Assembly (NCBI RefSeq): GCF_036898095.1
Contig: NC_090746.1
Coordinates: 50,383,096-50,447,095 of the forward strand
Length of the DNA: 64,000 bases
Reading direction: 5' to 3'
Source of the DNA: Palaemon carinicauda
Lineage: Eukaryota > Arthropoda > Malacostraca > Decapoda > Palaemonidae
Part shown: positions 42,270-53,046 of the stretch, piece by piece
Layout: each line of letters begins with the position of its first letter
Numbering within the stretch: position 1 is the stretch's first letter
Translations under genes and position numbers: made by a program
Notes under the pieces: model-generated
Database searches by the model: none
The model's input: only the letters and a program-made list of their open reading frames with translations
What the model was told of the DNA's origin: nothing

Positions 42270-44414
42270 GTAGATTCGAGGGGCAATGGAATAACATTAC
42301 CTGTCACAGAGCCACTCTTTTAGCTTTGGTGTAAATTTTATATGCTAACCAACAAACAAAAGGGGGAGAAAAGAGGATGTACAATGGTAAAAGGGTTATT
42401 GTTGGTGTTATGAGGTGTAAAATGGGAATAATTTATTGAAAATTTTTTACAATTTGGAAGTTGTGTGTGGAAGACTGAGTGTCTTAGCTAGATGAAATTA
42501 TAGAACTTTAGGAACAAGATTATCATGTATAACCATACAAACTTTAGAATAAAGTGAGTGGCCATATTTTATCACAGCAAGCTTCCATAGTGGAGATTGC
42601 TAATGGAGAATATGGAAAATAAGTAGAAAATAGTTCATTAGTATTGAACATCAATTACCATGATAGATCTAAATATATTCCATATAAATGAAACAAGTAA
42701 CAGTAAATTATCCTTCATTTATAGCTTTTGAGTAATGATTAGTAATGTCTATGAAGTGCACATATGCATACAATGTCATTTAAGTTTCATTGTTGCTCCT
42801 TAGCTGTGAAGGTATGATTTACACTGTGGGGGTGATGATGACATATGTGTTCCTTACACTGTGAACTCTAGGTATTAGTTAAGGGCCTTTGCAGCGTCAG
42901 TTATGACCCTAATACTGTACCTCATCTTCCATTTAATGTTTGCTATCTGGCTTTCCAATCTCTCTTGCTTTTACTAGTGGTTGAAGATTTATTTTGTAAT
43001 TTCTTGGAAACTTCACCTAACTAGAGATTTTCTCTTTGTTTATACAGTATTTCACAATATATCTACTGTATTTTATTTTCAAATGTTAAGCAACCCCCTA
43101 ACAAATTGCAACTTTAAAGAAAAATAAATGGTTGCTACTGAGTCATGGATAAGCTCCTAGCACAGAAACTTTCTGCCAACTTTTCCACCCCACGTACATA
43201 AAATCTATTGTGCTTACATTCGTCATTTTTTGGACTTTAAGGCCCTTTTTCTGATACCTGCTGTGCTCGTTCTGTTCTGGATCATCCTCTCCCATACCCC
43301 GTCCATTTGATAAGCCTTCCACATGAGCTAACCTTTTTATTATAAATTTCTTGTACTTTCAAATTTCATCAACCCCCTATACTTGGCAAACTCTTCACTT
43401 TAAATCAATCAAACAATCAATCATGCCAACAATTAAAATATTTTCTTTGATTTTCATTGAGCAATAACGTCTCTTTTTCATAAATGAGAGATTAACATTA
43501 TAATCATTTAGTCAATTCCTTATGTGACTTTCATGCATAACCTTTGCCTTACTTATTCTATTACTTGCTCCACTCATCATTTCTTTAGAGACATATTTAC
43601 TCTCCAAGTACCCTATCATTTCCTCCTCCATCCATATCAACATTAATGGTTCTATCTCTATTTCCATTTACTCACAATCATACTTTTGCATTAATTTATA
43701 TCTGACTTCATTCTTGGAAATACTTTCAGGGTATTTCACTAATCTCATCAGTTTCCTTTCACAGTCTTCAATATCCCCTAGTCCTAGTCAACATTACATA
43801 CATGATACACCAGCCGTTCCACACAACATTCATGGGCCACGTTCATAACTTATGCACTTGCACCATACTATTCGTTACTTAGACTTCTCAAACTACTCCC
43901 GCTATAATGATAATAAACAGCCATTGATGATTAAAGTATAACTAGGTTACTAAACCTTGTCTTAAACAACTTTCACACCCAATCTTCGTCTTCTCACACA
44001 CCACAGTTCCCTTATCCATCATAAACCTTAAATTATGTTTGCACTTAGAAATATGTAGACTGCAGTGAACAATAGTGATTGAGTCTAATTTTAGAAATAA
44101 TCTAATATGGTAATAATCACAATAACCAGCATTGGAGAAATGTAATTTCCATGTTATTTGTTACAGCTTTTGGTGTAGCCTATTATTTCTCCTGTCATTT
44201 CGTATACACACAAGCCGTAAGTAGGTGTGTAAGAATCAAGTGGCATTTGAAATAAAAGAAAAAAAGACTTCAAATCCAAAGAAGTTATAATTATTTGTAG
44301 GATCCACGCGTGTTCGTTTACATTGTAACCCACCCTAGGCAAGATGGCGTAAATTTTTCTTCCATCTACGTGTCACTTCTAACTTTTCAACTCTATGATA
44401 GTAACCGTGCATAC
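42270..44414. other. AT-rich intergenic sequence, nothing recognised
   Basis: About 2.1 kb without supported frames or RNA genes. There are pyrimidine-rich stretches near 43550-43850. It may be true host sequence or old decayed repeat. Confidence 0.5.
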
Positions 44415-44727
44415 AAATGAAAATTAATACAAATGTATGTTTTGTTTAATCTACATTTAAACAAAATGATGCTGATAATTTTGGACGGAAAAATAAGAAT
44501 AAGTATTAATATACACCACTTTAAAATTCGTCCGAGCTCCGAAATAAGCTGTACTCGAAGTCAAGAAAAATGAAAATTAATACGAATTTATGTTTTATTT
44601 AATATACATTTAAAAAAAATGCTGCTGATAATTTTGGACGGAAAAATAAGGAAAATTTTTAATATACGCCACTTTAAAATTCGTCCGAACTCCGAAATAA
44701 GCTGTACTCGAAGACGAAGTCAAGAAT
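44415..44727. repeat. Tandem duplication, period 153 bp
   Basis: AAATGAAAATTAATAC starts copies at 44415 and 44568. Each includes TAATTTTGGACGGAAAAATAAG and ends at CTGTACTCGAAG. The copies have diverged by scattered substitutions. Confidence 0.85.
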
Positions 44728-45329
44728 TCAAGGAAACGATCTGTGTTTATTTTCGTGAGTCTTGACGTGTTTAACTTGACATAAGTTCAGCGTTTTGAAG
44801 TGTCATATATCAATTTATATTGTGTTATTTGTGTTTAATGACATTTTTTGAAATCAATTCCCTAAGACACTTGGTTCCTCGGCTTCTGACCCCTGCTAAT
44901 AGGTTCCGCTTTTTGTAAGTAGTTTAAATGAAGTTTATGTGAAAACCATCCGACAAACTTTGGTAGGATTACTTTTTTATATGGCATATTTCTTTATCTA
45001 ATATCTGTTGATGCCTGATATGTAATGATTTTTTGGTAAATTTTTAGTTTCAGCCAAATTTGGAAAAATGCAATAAAAATATATTTGTTGCATCAGAAAT
45101 AGTGTGGTTTCAATGAATTTAACGTTTATTTTGACTGCAAACCAACCGATTTAGAGATTTACTATGTATACCCTAGTTCATCCCACCAATTATGGGGGAC
45201 ACCCTTTGGGAACCGGGGTTTTGGGTGGGGGAAGGGGGGGGAGGGTGTTGGGGCATTGAATGATATTTGCAATAAATGAATAATTAATGTTCCAGCACCC
45301 CTCCCCCATACCCCTAACTAGGCCTACCG
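44728..45329. other. Spacer leading into G-rich repeat
   Basis: No gene. At 45190-45250 GGGGGACACC...GGGTGGGGGAAGGGGGGG resembles 49080-49130 (ATGGGGGACCCCCAGTGGGA), a dispersed repeat pair. Confidence 0.5.
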
Positions 45330-45922
45330 GGGGGAGGGGGGTAGGGCCCCCCAGCGACCCCCCCTTAAAGCCACAGTAATTTTCAGGGCACCACAGAACC
45401 TAACAAACCCACCTAACCTAACCTAGGGGCCCTGTACCCCTACCGGGGGGGGCTTCGCCCCCCCTGCGACCCCCCCTTATGGCCAAAGTAATTTTCAAGG
45501 CACCACAGAACCTAACAAACCCTCCTAACCTAACCTAGGGGCCCTGTACCCCTACCGGGGGGGGGCTTTGCCCCCCCTGCGACCCCCCCTTAAGGCCACA
45601 GTAATTTTCAGGGCACCACAGAACCTAACAAACCCACCTAACCTAACCCAGGGGCCCTGTACCCCTACCGGGGGGGGCTTCGCCCCCCCTGCGACCCCCC
45701 CTTATGGCCACAGTAATTTTCAAGGCACCACAGAACCTAACAAACCCACCTAACCTAACCTAGGGGCCCTGTACCCCTACCGGGGGGGGCTTCGCCCCCC
45801 CTGCGACCCCCCCTTAAGGCCACAGTAATTTTCAGGGCACCACAGAACCTAACAAACCCACCTAACCTAACCTAGGGGCCCTGTACCCCTACCGGGGGGG
45901 GCCCCCCCTGCGACCCCCCCTT
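45330..45922. repeat. GC-rich satellite, five units of about 112 bp
   Basis: Units begin near 45365, 45478, 45590, 45702 and 45814, with a partial sixth. Each has TTTTCAGGGCACCACAGAAC, then CCTAACCTAACCTAGG, then a G7/C7 hairpin closed by a CTTCG-type loop. The units alternate TTAAGG and TTATGG, hinting at a dimeric higher-order repeat. The last junction lacks the TTCG loop. Confidence 0.88.
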
Positions 45923-45972
45923 TAACCAGGGGTAAATTTGAATATATATATTTTGTTAAATCACTTCTTACC

Positions 45973-46344
45973 TTAAACGGAAGATGACGATGAAGATGTG
46001 GAAGGTTGTGGTTGACCCTCTTCTGAATCATCAAGTACTGGAATACGTTCAGATTTGGTACAATACCACACATGTCTATCCTCACGAAAATGTAAAGGCG
46101 AATGACATTTACCACACTGGACACTTAAAGGTAATACGGAATGCTCCCTTAGAAAACGATTCACTACTTCAGGAGTTCCATTATAATTCCCATGAAATCG
46201 GCCGATCACATCAAAATAGGAATAACGACATATTTCACACAACCGTACCGGAGGATCCATGACAGTAAAGTGACGTGTGATGAAAATATAGAAACCGGAA
46301 CTTTTGAAAACCGAAAACAAACGACAATCACGGGTTTCTCCCAT
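45973..46344 (-). CDS. Small zinc-ribbon-like ORF, possible Merlin/ISXO2-type transposase N-terminus
   Basis: 123 codons, with a more likely start at the internal MDPPVRLCEICR. Pairs C-x2-C (CEIC), C-x2-C (CGKC) and a later W-x-C (VWYC) suggest a zinc ribbon. The run LREHSVLPLSVQCGKC resembles the N-terminal zinc domain that precedes ISXO2/Merlin-type transposase domains in animal genomes. The tail is acidic and serine-rich. Immediately after the stop the minus strand reads AAGGTAAGAAG, a strong 5' splice donor, so the ORF may be one exon of something longer. No DDE domain is seen nearby. Function uncertain. Confidence 0.4.
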   Translation of the reverse strand: MGETRDCRLFSVFKSSGFYIFITRHFTVMDPPVRLCEICRYSYFDVIGRFHGNYNGTPEVVNRFLREHSVLPLSVQCGKCHSPLHFREDRHVWYCTKSERIPVLDDSEEGQPQPSTSSSSSSV

Positions 46345-47765
46345 AATGAAATAGGGAAAAAAACAAAATACTATCGTTTACAATGTTATATTGCACGAAA
46401 AACAGATCCTTGAAACAAGACTGAGAGACCAATGAATCGTCCAATAATAACCCTTGAAAAGAACCCAGTAGTATTTAGATTGGAGGAGCGACATTAGTGG
46501 GAGGAGCAAATGCGCATTCAAGCAAATATTGTCACATTGCGCAATGGGGAGGAGCCAAGTAAGATGAAAACAGATATACAAACTAACAAGAGCTACCTTG
46601 CGTGCCCATGGAAAGATATACACTAAACTTAGAAAAAGTCAAGACCTTCAATTCCTGAAATATTTTTTTTCTCTGTAAGTATGCATTAGCGACAATAATG
46701 TATTGAGAAGAAGTGTTTTGTTATCACGTGCTTTACTAGGAAAATATATTAATATAATACATTTCCCAATTTGGTTGAATCTAAAACTTTACCATATAGA
46801 TATATATAAAGGGTCCACATTAGTTGAATTTTATTGTTAAATGTATTATTTTCACTTGGTATAGCATACCGGATACCGGAAATACTACTGGCTTCTGTAG
46901 TTTATGGGGACATGCCTTGGACCGGCCGAAAATCTAGTAAAAAATTTCCTGAATCGGCTCTTTTTCAAGGGAATGATCTCAGAATGATATACTGTAATAT
47001 TAAATTCACTAAATTTGTAAATGCTTGTCCCAACAATCTACATACTAGGACCATTCTGCTCATGGATGTCGGAAACGTGTGAGAAAAATGGACAACTAAC
47101 CCAAAATTCCCCTCCTAATCTGGCCTACAAGCCATGTCCTCACCTTCCTCGTGACCTAACCGGGGGGGCTAATGCCCCCATGCGACCCTCCAACCACTGT
47201 CGCTAACATACAAACCCAACCTAACTGAACCTAGTACAGTAGTTCCCAGGTCAAAACCCCTAGTCGGGGAGCAAGCCCCCGGACCTCCTTCGTAAGTCTC
47301 TCTCTTACACAAAAAAAAGCTATGGGCAGCACTCTAAATTATATGTTAACCAAATTGTAATAATAAAAAAGTTACTCAGGATCACCTTAATATTTGTAGT
47401 TGCTGAAGTCTAAATCCTCGGGTTCTTGGGCCTTCACAGGGACTCCTAAAGTCACCTAAGAGCCCTTTTCAAAATAAAAAATGAAAAAATTACGGGGTAA
47501 CCCGAGTAAAGTCCTGTAGGTCTAAAAACCTTATTGTCTTTAAAGCATCAGGGTGATCTATATGAGTAATAAACTCGACACCATCGCTCAAAGAGAAACT
47601 ATACGGAACACGTCTGTCCATTACGGCGTTTAGCGTTGGAAAGGGTCGACCTCGTGTAGGTCAATCTCGGATCGAGGGGGGGGATTTAGAATTTTGAAAT
47701 CACGCGGCCAGCAAAAGTAGGCCTACAAGCGCATGGAAACGAAGGGTTAGTTCGGGTGGTTTGTT
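46345..47765. other. Intergenic with a dispersed GC-rich repeat
   Basis: No supported gene. At 47150-47290 the text GACCTAACCGGGGGGGCTAA and later GGGGAGCAAGCCCCCGGACC relates to the satellite at 45330 and to 61556-61740. Confidence 0.5.
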
Positions 47766-47911
47766 TGACACTGGCTTTATCTACCGAAATATCTTAACTA
47801 GATGTTGGCTAACCTAACCTTTGGTTGTATATATAACATGACACTGGCTTTATCTACCGAAATATCTTAACTAGATGTTGGCTAACCTAACCTTTGGTTG
47901 TATATATAACA
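47766..47911. repeat. Tandem duplication, period 73 bp
   Basis: TGACACTGGCTTTATCTACC starts at 47766 and 47839. The two copies look identical through GGTTGTATATATAAC. Confidence 0.93.
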
Positions 47912-48602
47912 AATTAGTATTCGGCATAATTTCAGGACGTGTCCCAACGAACTAACAATCTTAACAAGAGGTTAAAAATGAAGATTGTTGGGATTAGTGA
48001 AAACATGAGTCCGAACATCGATAACTGTTAAAGCTTGCGCCACCAGCTGATAGGCGAACAGAGCACCACCAAACGGTTGTTATTATAGTCAGGCAGGAAA
48101 CAATGCTTGGGGGAAATTTTACGATCGAGTAAGTTGGCCGTGGCTTCAGCGGACGACACATTGTAAAGACCTTTCCCTAACCTAACAATTCATGATAATT
48201 ATCATAGCAGTATCAAATGTCACTATAAATGACTTGTCCCTATTAACCACAAACTTAACAAAAAGGGTAAAAATTTAGATTGATTGGACAGTATTAAATT
48301 GCAAAAACGAAAGATTCTTAGACTGGGATGACACGGGCTCTATCTATCGGGAAAGTTGGAAACTAAGCAGGAGCTACCTGTGACTTGCGTTCGGATGGTG
48401 CTGAACTTAGAAAATATTGCCGTGGTAAAGGTAAGTTACTTACTTTTGTCGCAAGCATATACCGATATTATTGAAATTTATGTATTATTTTACTGTATTA
48501 CAGGGCAATGTAACCTAGGAAAAAACTACTTTTTCTTATGGAGAAAAAATTACGCTGTCTTAAAAAATGACACTCGTTCCCGTCGCAAATTAATAGATTC
48601 AG

Positions 48603-48604
<2 letters not shown>
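47912..48604. other. Intergenic, nothing certain
   Basis: A splice-donor-like AAAGGTAAGTT lies near 48427. TTACTTTTGTCGCAAGCA near 48440 recurs in similar form at about 61850. No gene is supported. Confidence 0.4.
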
Positions 48605-48662
<58 letters not shown>

Positions 48663-48678
48663 TATATATATGTATATA

Positions 48679-48771
<93 letters not shown>

Positions 48772-48942
48772 TTATATATATGTATGTATGTATATATATG
48801 TATGTATGTATATATATGTATGTATGTATATATATGTATGTATATGTATGTATGTATGTATGTATATGTATGTATGTATGTATATATATGTATATATGTA
48901 TATATATATATGTATGTATGTATATAAATATATATATGTATG

Positions 48943-48975
<33 letters not shown>

Positions 48976-48996
48976 ATATATATATTTATGTATGTA

Positions 48997-49068
<72 letters not shown>
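48605..49068. repeat. TA/TATG microsatellite
   Basis: 464 bp of TA interspersed with TATG units. Open frames here are repeat artefacts. Confidence 0.97.
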
Positions 49069-49069
<1 letters not shown>

Positions 49070-49266
49070 ATATTCTACGATAATGGGGGACCCCCAGTGG
49101 GAACTCGGGGTTTTGGTTGGGGAAATGGTATATAATGGCAAAACAAGCCTTTTCTTCTCTATACATTACCTTCTTGGAGGTATAATAAACCGATGGAAAA
49201 ATACGGTAATATTGAGCTGCGCAATCTAACATTAGCAATGTTAGCGTAACATGCTAACATTAGCAG
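49069..49266. other. Flank of the third DIRS element
   Basis: Contains GGGGGACCCCCAGTGGGA (see 45190) and repeated TAACATTAGCAATGTTAGCG-type palindromic words, also seen near 61400. Confidence 0.5.
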
Positions 49267-49451
49267 TTTGTTCCGTAACCGAAATACAAACCACGCTATT
49301 TACATAGGGGGTATTACTTTCGGCGTAGCTGAATGACGAGCCATTAGATTTTTAACGAGGATTAACTACCCTCTTGCTAGTTAGCGAGGGGGTAGGGGAG
49401 GGGTAGCTAGCTACCCCTCCCCCCTCACACACCGGTGAACTGATTCACTTC
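49267..49451 (+). repeat. Left inverted terminal repeat, third DIRS element
   Basis: From GTATTACTTTCGGCGTAGCT inward it is nearly the exact complement of 60515-60660; the outer 50 bases differ between ends. Includes the palindrome GGGGTAGCTAGCTACCCC. Confidence 0.87.
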
Positions 49452-49572
49452 ACTTTTGGCTCGGGTGATGATCAGACGTGTCTGTCTCACCCTCGCATTT
49501 TTGACAGCCTTAATCTTTTTTTGCTTTTTCTTGCAGCTTGTGTGTTTGGAAGTTGGCCTCTCTCTCTCTATC

Positions 49573-52500
49573 ATGCGGAAGTGCCTTGGCTTACCCGACC
49601 GCCCTTGTGGGACGTTCATGTCGGCGGTCGAGACGGACCCTCACACCTTGTGACCGTACTGCAGAGGTCAACGGTGTGATAGGGATAAAACTTGTTGTGA
49701 GTGTAGGGAGTGGTCTACCTCCCAGTGGGAGAGGTTTTCCCTGCGACGTAAGAAGTAGTCTAGGTGTGCCCTTTCTCCTTCAAGGGCTTCCTTGAAGAAG
49801 GAAGGTTCCAAAGACTCTTCTTCCGTTGCCCGAACCTCCTCCGAAGCTCCCACTCGATCGGTCTCTCGTGAGAGGCCGCCGAGTGGTAGCGTAGGCCATT
49901 CTTTTGTTGACCAACCTCGGGGTTCGGGAGAGGGAGTTGCTTCCCTTAGCGAGGCAGCTCCTCCTCCTCCTCCGGGGGAGGATATTGATAACTCTGTTGC
50001 TAATGATGATCTTTTGCAGCTTTGGGCTTCCTTGGGGCTTAAGGGCTCGCCCTCCAGGGAAGCCCTGTTCGACCTGATCCAGTTGGGTGCAGCTGTCAAA
50101 CAGTCGCCGGTAATAGCAGAGGTAGATCCTCTGTCTATTGTTGATGTTGTTGTGGCAGAGGCTTCCGACGGGTCGGGTCAAACCCCTGCTGTTGTTGCGG
50201 ATGTTGCTGAAGGCTCAGTTCCCCCCTCCGAACATCCTTCGAGGGAGGAGCTGAGTCCAACGGTCTCTCCTGCGGGTGATTCTCCCCCTCAGGGGAGTTC
50301 ACTGACAGAGACTCCACTTTGGAGGACCGCCGATGGTGTTGCTGCCCCTCAAGGTCGTCTTCGCCGTAAGGCTCGCCCTCCTCTTCGCCTTAGAGGCCTT
50401 CCTTCTCCCTACAAGGGAGTTAGGAGGCACCTCTTCGGTTCATCGCCTTTGACGTCCCCCGCAGAGGATCCTCCTTGACGTGAGCAGACCGTTGCAGCTG
50501 CATCTCTGGACCTCTCAGCAGATCGTTCGCAATCTCCTACGCCTGCCAGACCTGGGAGTTTTCCTTCTCCGTTCCTGGACGCAGATGCGCAGTGGGCGCC
50601 AACGCACCCCGTTATCCAACGGGAACCGGCCCCTTTGGGGCATAACGGCTTATCTCACAATGTGAGTAAGTCCCTTAAGTGCCAGGTTTTACCTGCGCGC
50701 CCACGATCTCCTGCGCGCGCGGTCTCCTGCTGTAGCTGAGGACCAGCCCTCTTCGGACTCAACGCGCCAGCGATTTCCTGTAGCTGAGTCATCTCGCCGT
50801 AGATCTCCTGCTCGCCAGCGCTCACCTGCACGTCAGCGCGCTCCTGCTCGTCAGAGATCTCCTGTGCGACAGCGCTCTCCTGCTCGCCAGCGCACATCTG
50901 TGCGCCCTGTTCCTGCTGCGCGCCATGCACGCCCACGTTCTCCTGAGTGCCCACGATTGCCTACTCGCCAGCGCACATCTGCGCGCCCACGTTCGCCCGC
51001 GCGCCCACGTTCGCCCGCGCGCCCACGATCTCCGGATCTGGGCGCAGGGAAGGAGATTCTTCCTTCGCCTCCTCGCCTACGATCACCTGCGCGCCCTCAG
51101 ATCTCGCCCACGCGCCAGCCATCGCCTGCGCGCCATCACGCGCACTCACCTGTGCGCGCTTCTAGATTGGAATGAGACACTGCGCGCCCGCGTGCCCAGC
51201 GCTCGCCCTTAAAACCACGCGCACCCACTCGCCCAGGCGCCCTCTCTCTCACGCACCCGCGCTTTCATCTCCGCGCGCCAACGTTCGCCTGCGCGCGGAC
51301 CCGCTATTCCCGCCGGGTTTCGCAGCACGGGCAACCTTGCGAGTCTTCAGGAGCGCGTACTTCCAGATCATCGTCTTCACGATCTCCCCCCCCCCCCGTA
51401 AGCGCAGAACAGCGCACTTGCAGGAGGAGGAAAAATCTTCAGAGAAGTCTAGGCAACACTCTTCATCTTCTTCTTTTCAGGCAGGCCCTGTGGTGTCTAC
51501 TCCAAAGGATAGCCCGATCCCCTTCCTTCCAGCGGGAGTCGCTGACACTGCATCTGTCAGCCGTCAGCCTTGGTTTGGTTCCCTGATCGGAGCGGTCGTC
51601 CAGGCTGTTAAGCCAGCCCTCGCTGATCTGGGCCTCAAACCAATGGCAGCCTCGTCTCCGCTGAAGAGGAAGAGAGGAGTAGACTTGGTGATGACTTCTC
51701 CTAGGGTTAAACTGGCTCTTAAGAAGTCCGTCAGGAAGGCCCTTCCCCCCTCTCAGACGTTTTCTCCTTTTCCTGTGGACGAAGCCTTTCCGTCCTCAGG
51801 AGAATCCAGCGAGGTGAGACATTCTCTCACGGCACCAATGGGAGGAACCCCACCTCGAGTAGGAGAATCGTCCCGTGTGGGGGCAGAGAGGAGCCCTCAG
51901 ACTTCTTTACTGGAGTCCTGTATCCTTCCTAGGAGGGAGCCCAAGGACTCGAAGACTGTCCCAAAGTCTTCTTCCCAGATTCGACCAGAGCCAGCAAGAC
52001 CCCAGGAGAATGTCCACGTGTCCCCCCAAGTAGAGCAGTTGGGGACAGGAGACTTTGTTGCCAGTCCACCAGGAGGAGAGCAGCATGAGTGGAGCATGCC
52101 TTCTGGCAGGTCCTGAATCTGATGAGGCAACTCAACAGGTTCGAGGACCTGGGGACTGCCCCTCGCGAAGGCAAGGATACGGTCCTGGACCAAGTCTACG
52201 GCACTCAAAAACCCTCGAAGGCCAGCGCGGCTCTGCCCTGGTCCCAGGGGGTAAAGAGCGCCAGAGACAAGGATGAGGGCCAGCTCTCCGAACTCGCCTC
52301 CTCCAGCCGTTCCTCTGCCGGTAACAAACTCCTCCCACCTCCTCGTGTACAACAGAGGAGGTACTTCGAGATCATGGGGGAGCCTTGTTTAGCTCTTCCT
52401 CTCCATCATTCTGTGGAAGAGCTTACCAGGGGAATTTCTCTTGAGAAACTCTCCGCCCGGCAGGTGACATTCTCGGCTACAGAGATCTTGAGTCAGGAGA

Positions 52501-53046
52501 AAGTCGCAAAGTGTGCCATGCAGGCCACTTCGTGGCTGGATGTCTGGCTGGGGTCTCTGGGCATCCTGTTTCGATCCGAGGACTTGTCCAAGGAGAGCAC
52601 CAGGAAGGCCATGGAGACTTTCCTCCTCTCGGGCACACGCACCATCGAGTTCTTGGCTCACCAAGTTGCGAACTTGTGGGCAAACTCGATCCTGAAGTGT
52701 CGTGATGCGGTGACCGAGAGGTTCCACTCAAAGGTCCCAGCCGTGGATGTCTACAAGCTCAGACACTCTTCCATCCTTGGAAAGAGCCTGTTTGAGCCCA
52801 AGGATGTGGAATGGACAGCTGAGAGGTGGAGGAAAGCGAATCACGATTCTCTCCTTCAAAAGGGCTCTTACATCCAGACCCTACAAGCCTCCAGCACCTC
52901 AACAACAACAGCCTCGTCAGTGTAGGACATCGAAACCGGCTCCGGCAGCAAAGGCAAAGGTGTCCAAACAGCAGCCCTTTCCTGTCAAAGACAAGAAGGG
53001 TGGAAAGTCCTTCAGGGGAGGCAGGAATCCTAGAGGGAGCGGCTGA
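49573..53046 (+). pseudogene. Gag-like gene of the third DIRS element, broken
   Basis: The ATG at 49573 follows a splice-acceptor-like TTTTTCTTGCAG (AG at 49535-49536). The head (MRKCLGLPDRPCGTF) leads into a cysteine-rich region crossing phases, then an acidic P/S-rich part (49792-50478). Next is a long Arg-Ser-Pro repeat (50690-51175), a basic region with SPLKRKRGVDLV, and a conserved C-terminal block (52089-52925) containing SSILGKSLF, which parallels SSNIWGKYLF of copies 1 and 2. The RG-rich end (KSFRGGRNPRGSG) closes at 53046. At least four phase changes (near 49650, 50478-50690, 52085, 52860) break it. Confidence 0.72.

Noticed and set aside
45568..45753. Proline/threonine-rich 61-codon ORF
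   Set aside because: Lies wholly in the 112-bp satellite and repeats with it.
48356..49238. Long open frames of alternating Y/I across 48498-49238 and similar
   Set aside because: They translate the TA/TATG microsatellite and have no biological sequence complexity.
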